NCBI RefSeq assembly: GCF_001646665.1
Contig: NZ_LWBU01000090.1
Span: 148,448-212,447, forward strand
Reading direction: 5' to 3'
Source of the DNA: Streptomyces noursei
GTDB lineage: Bacteria > Actinomycetota > Actinomycetes > Streptomycetales > Streptomycetaceae
Length of the DNA: 64,000 bases
In this document: positions 61,928 to 64,000 of the stretch, piece by piece
Layout of the letters: each line of letters opens with the position of its first letter
Numbering within the stretch: position 1 is the first letter of the stretch
Notes under the pieces: generated by a model
Told to the model about the DNA's origin: nothing
The model's input: the letters and a program-made list of their open reading frames with translations, nothing else
Database searches by the model: none
Translations under genes and position numbers: made by a program

Positions 61928-62452
61928 ATGAGAAAGCGTGTGATACGGCCGGTCGTCCTCACCGCCGCCCTGCTCCTGGGCGCGACCGCCTGCTCCGACG
62001 GCGGCGACGGCGGCGGCGAGGACCGGGCCGCCTCCTCGCCCCGGCCCGGCGGCACCGTCTCGCGGGTGGAGGAGTCCGCCCCCGCCCCGGCCGCGTCCTC
62101 CGCCCCCGCCGGTTCCCCGGCCGCCGCCGACAACGATGCCGTCGACCCGGCCGCCCAGGCGTACGTGGACGCCGTGGCCGCCGAGGACCTGGACGCGCTC
62201 GTCGCCGCCTTCCACCCGGACGCCGAACTCACCGACGTGGGGCGGCGGTTCAACGGGCACGACGAGATCCGCCGGTGGGCGGACAACGAGGTGATCGGCG
62301 GCCGGCTCACCGTCCTGAAGAACACCCCCAAGAGCAACGGCACCACGCTCCGGGTCCGCTTCGCCCCCGGCGGCACCGGCGGCTTCGAGGCCAACTACGA
62401 GTTCGACGTCCGCGACGGACGCATCGAGAAGCTGAACCTTCAGTACGCCTGA
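61928..62452 (+). CDS. SnoaL-like lipoprotein, copy 2
   Basis: A 174-residue lipoprotein (lipobox LGATAC-SD), a Ser/Pro/Ala linker and a SnoaL-like domain (AQAYVDAVAAEDLDALVAAFHPDAELTDVGRRFNGHDEIRRWADNEVIGGRLTVL). It shares long identical stretches with copy 1 (GRRF, EVIGGR, TVL, NTP), so the pair arose by tandem duplication, one copy keeping a lipid anchor. CAGGGAGAAATGTC precedes ATG 61928. Confidence 0.85.
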   Translation: MRKRVIRPVVLTAALLLGATACSDGGDGGGEDRAASSPRPGGTVSRVEESAPAPAASSAPAGSPAAADNDAVDPAAQAYVDAVAAEDLDALVAAFHPDAELTDVGRRFNGHDEIRRWADNEVIGGRLTVLKNTPKSNGTTLRVRFAPGGTGGFEANYEFDVRDGRIEKLNLQYA

Positions 62453-62480
62453 CCCACCGTCGAAGCAGAAGGGCTCCCGT

Positions 62481-63758
62481 ATGAGCACCGCAACCGGAAC
62501 CGGGCCCGGCCCGACCCGCAACACCCTGGCGCTGGCCGCGCTCGGCCTCGGCGCGTTCGTCATCGGGACCGCCGAGCTGGTCGTCGTCGGCGTGCTCAGC
62601 CTGATCGCGGGCGACCTGGACATCTCCGTCAGCACGGCCGGCCTCCTCGTGACCGCGTACGCGCTCGGCGTCTCCCTCGGCGGGCCGGTCGTCAGCGCGG
62701 CGACCATCCGGCTGCCCCGGCGCACCCTGCTGTGGGTCGCCCTCGCCGTGTTCGTCGCGGGCAACCTGATCGCCGTCTTCTCCGCCGCCTTCGGGCTGCT
62801 GGTGGCCGCCCGCGTGCTGTGCGGTGCCATCCACGGCCTGTACCTGGGCGCCGCTTCCACCGTGGCGACCGGCCTGGTGGCGCCCGAGCACCGGGGCCAG
62901 GCGGTCGGCCTGGTCTTCGGCGGCATCTCCGTCTCCACCGTGATCGGCGTGCCGCTCGGCACCCTGATCGGCCAGGGCCTGGGCTGGCAGGCCACCTTCG
63001 GCAGCGTCGTCGTGCTCGGCGCGCTCGCGCTGGTCGCCACCCTGCTGTGCGTGCCGAAGGTCGAGCACCGCACCGGTGAGAGCCTGGGCGCCCAGGCCCG
63101 GCACGCCTTCCACCCCCGGGTGCTGGCGATGCTGGCGGCCACGGTGCTGCTGATGGGGTCGCAGTTCATCGCGTTCACCTACCTCACCCCGTTCCTGGAG
63201 GACGTCACCGGAATCTCCGGCGGCGCGGTGGGCGCCTTCCTGCTGATCTTCGGTGTGTTCAGCGCCATCGGGACGTTCGCCGGCGGCCGGTTCGCCGACA
63301 TCAACGCCTCCGCCACGCTCCTGGTGGGCAACGTGGTCGTGATCGTGGCCATGGCGGCGCTGTGGGCGTTCGGCTCCAACGCCTGGCTGGTGGGCCTGGC
63401 CCTGGCCGGCTGGGGCATCGTCGGGTTCGGTGTCACGCCCTCCTTCCAGCTGCGGGTCATCTCGCTCGCCGGCGAGGGCGCGGACCTGGCCGCCACGCTC
63501 GGCGCCTCGGCCGCCAACGTCGGGGTGGCGGCGGGCGCCGCGGTCGGCGGCTGGGCCCTGGCCGCCTTCGGCACCGGCGAGGTGCCGGTCGTGGCGCTGG
63601 TCGCCGCCGTGGTCGCGCTGCCCGTCGTGTGGGCCACCCGCTTCCTGAAGGCCCCGCAGGCACCGGCGCCCGGACCGTCCGCCGGGCCGGGGCCGGGACC
63701 GTCCGCCGGGTCCGGCCAGGACGGCACGGTCACCGTGCCCGTGGCGACGGCCGGCTGA
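62481..63758 (+). CDS. MFS exporter (DHA1, AraJ/YdhP-like)
   Basis: A 425-residue transporter with twelve predicted helices. Opening motif LGLGAFVIGTAELVVVGVLSLIAGDLDIS is typical of the AraJ/YdhP/CmlA-like DHA1 exporters. Gly-rich helix VVSAATIRLPRR, GVPLGTLIGQGLGWQATF. The last 40 residues are Pro/Gly-rich. ATG 62481 follows AGAAGGG. Final gene of the SDR-SnoaL-SnoaL-MFS operon; probably exports the compound handled by its partners. Confidence 0.88.
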   Translation: MSTATGTGPGPTRNTLALAALGLGAFVIGTAELVVVGVLSLIAGDLDISVSTAGLLVTAYALGVSLGGPVVSAATIRLPRRTLLWVALAVFVAGNLIAVFSAAFGLLVAARVLCGAIHGLYLGAASTVATGLVAPEHRGQAVGLVFGGISVSTVIGVPLGTLIGQGLGWQATFGSVVVLGALALVATLLCVPKVEHRTGESLGAQARHAFHPRVLAMLAATVLLMGSQFIAFTYLTPFLEDVTGISGGAVGAFLLIFGVFSAIGTFAGGRFADINASATLLVGNVVVIVAMAALWAFGSNAWLVGLALAGWGIVGFGVTPSFQLRVISLAGEGADLAATLGASAANVGVAAGAAVGGWALAAFGTGEVPVVALVAAVVALPVVWATRFLKAPQAPAPGPSAGPGPGPSAGSGQDGTVTVPVATAG

Positions 63759-63784
63759 GGCCGGGCGTCCGCCGGACGAGCGGC

Positions 63785-63813
63785 GGGGGGGCCGGGGGGG
63801 CCCCGGCCCCCCC
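63785..63813. terminator. Very GC-rich hairpin after the MFS gene
   Basis: 13-bp perfect stem, arms 63785-63797 and 63801-63813, with a GGG loop, built almost wholly of G and C runs. Confidence 0.7.
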
Positions 63814-63852
63814 CCCCTCCCTGTCCGAACCCCGGCACGCCGGCGGTGGGGG

Positions 63853-63886
63853 AAGGGGGCTCGGGCGGACCCCCGGCCCCCTTTTT
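63853..63886 (+). terminator. Intrinsic terminator with T-run
   Basis: AAGGGGGC (63853-63860) pairs with GCCCCCTT (63876-63883), with inner CGGG/CCCG pairing, followed by TTTTT at 63882-63886. A classical Rho-independent terminator for the MFS operon, rare in form for this genome. Confidence 0.8.
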
Positions 63887-63904
63887 GGACTGCGGAAGCA
63901 CCCC

Positions 63905-64000
63905 CTACAGGGGGGTGTTGTGGGGCCCCAGCGGCGTGGGGTCTTCCCACGTCGCGGGCGCGACCTGGCGCTCCCCGGGGAACGACGTGGGGGCGGCGTT
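63905..64000 (-). CDS. C-terminal end of an unidentified minus-strand gene
   Basis: The last 31 codons plus a TAG stop (63905-63907) of a gene entering from the right edge. The frame has G or C at 30 of 31 third positions, as expected for coding DNA here. The peptide ends GERQVAPATWEDPTPLGPHNTPL. I do not recognise the family. It converges with the MFS operon. Confidence 0.6.
   Translation of the reverse strand, partial: NAAPTSFPGERQVAPATWEDPTPLGPHNTPL

Overview
The window reads as chromosomal DNA of a Streptomyces-type actinomycete. GC is very high with near-saturated GC at third codon positions, and GTG/TTG starts are common. About ten genes look leaderless (TANNNT then 5-8 nt to the start codon). 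The gene set includes a conservon, a Lon gene with ClgR and HAIR boxes, a Ku/LigD-type end-joining cluster, a fused E2-E1 2-oxoglutarate decarboxylase and a DUF6104 protein. From memory, the order malic enzyme ... 2-oxoglutarate E1 ... two-component pair ... lon ... conservon resembles the SCO5260-SCO5310 part of S. coelicolor; I could not check this. I see no insertion sequence, phage, CRISPR array, tRNA or rRNA, and no compositional island, so this looks like chromosomal core or near-core.

Layout. 1-7.1 kb: a truncated amino-acid ABC binding lipoprotein, malic enzyme, a two-gene operon (beta-sandwich protein plus Tat-exported PhoD phosphatase) behind a PHO box, an MDR oxidoreductase, and a secreted GH5 endoglycoceramidase-like enzyme. 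7.1-10.8 kb: a tiny HTH protein with a Clp-N-only partner, then a DUF4097/PadR operon with palindromic operators. 10.8-17.9 kb: DUF6104, 2-oxoglutarate decarboxylase, a two-component system and a methyltransferase-fold protein. 18-28.9 kb: rhomboid-like protein, secreted small protein, nucleotidyltransferase, Lon, trypsin-like lipoprotein, LuxR regulator divergent from a thermolysin-like protease, and a MarR regulator. 28.9-36.9 kb: PP2C-like phosphatase, the conservon (cvnA-B-C-D) with a StyA-like flavin monooxygenase as fifth gene, and a PASTA protein. 37-40.7 kb: EamA exporter divergent from a MocR-type regulator with overlapping start codons, then an NlpC/P60 peptidoglycan hydrolase. 40.7-47.5 kb: a pseudokinase fused to a PQQ-type propeller, a TetR regulator, and two head-to-head diiron oxygenase-like genes. 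47.5-52.5 kb: FtsW/RodA and a class B penicillin-binding protein, next to an orphan histidine kinase with a lipoprotein. 52.7-56.2 kb: a zinc-ribbon/HEAT-repeat operon and a NERD-like protein. 56.2-60.6 kb: the NHEJ set (ligase, primase-polymerase, Ku) and a GlgM-type glucosyltransferase. 60.7-63.8 kb: an SDR, two paralogous exported SnoaL-like proteins and an MFS exporter in one operon. A minus-strand gene fragment runs off the right end.

Regulation is the richest layer: a PHO box at phoD; paired palindromes spanning the -35 and -10 of the HTH/Clp-N gene; PadR palindromes; ClgR and HspR sites at lon; a shared palindrome at the divergent eamA/mocR start codons; and hairpins that would bury the Shine-Dalgarno of two secreted enzymes. 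The least conventional protein is the kinase-fold/propeller fusion, which lacks every catalytic residue expected of a Ser/Thr kinase.
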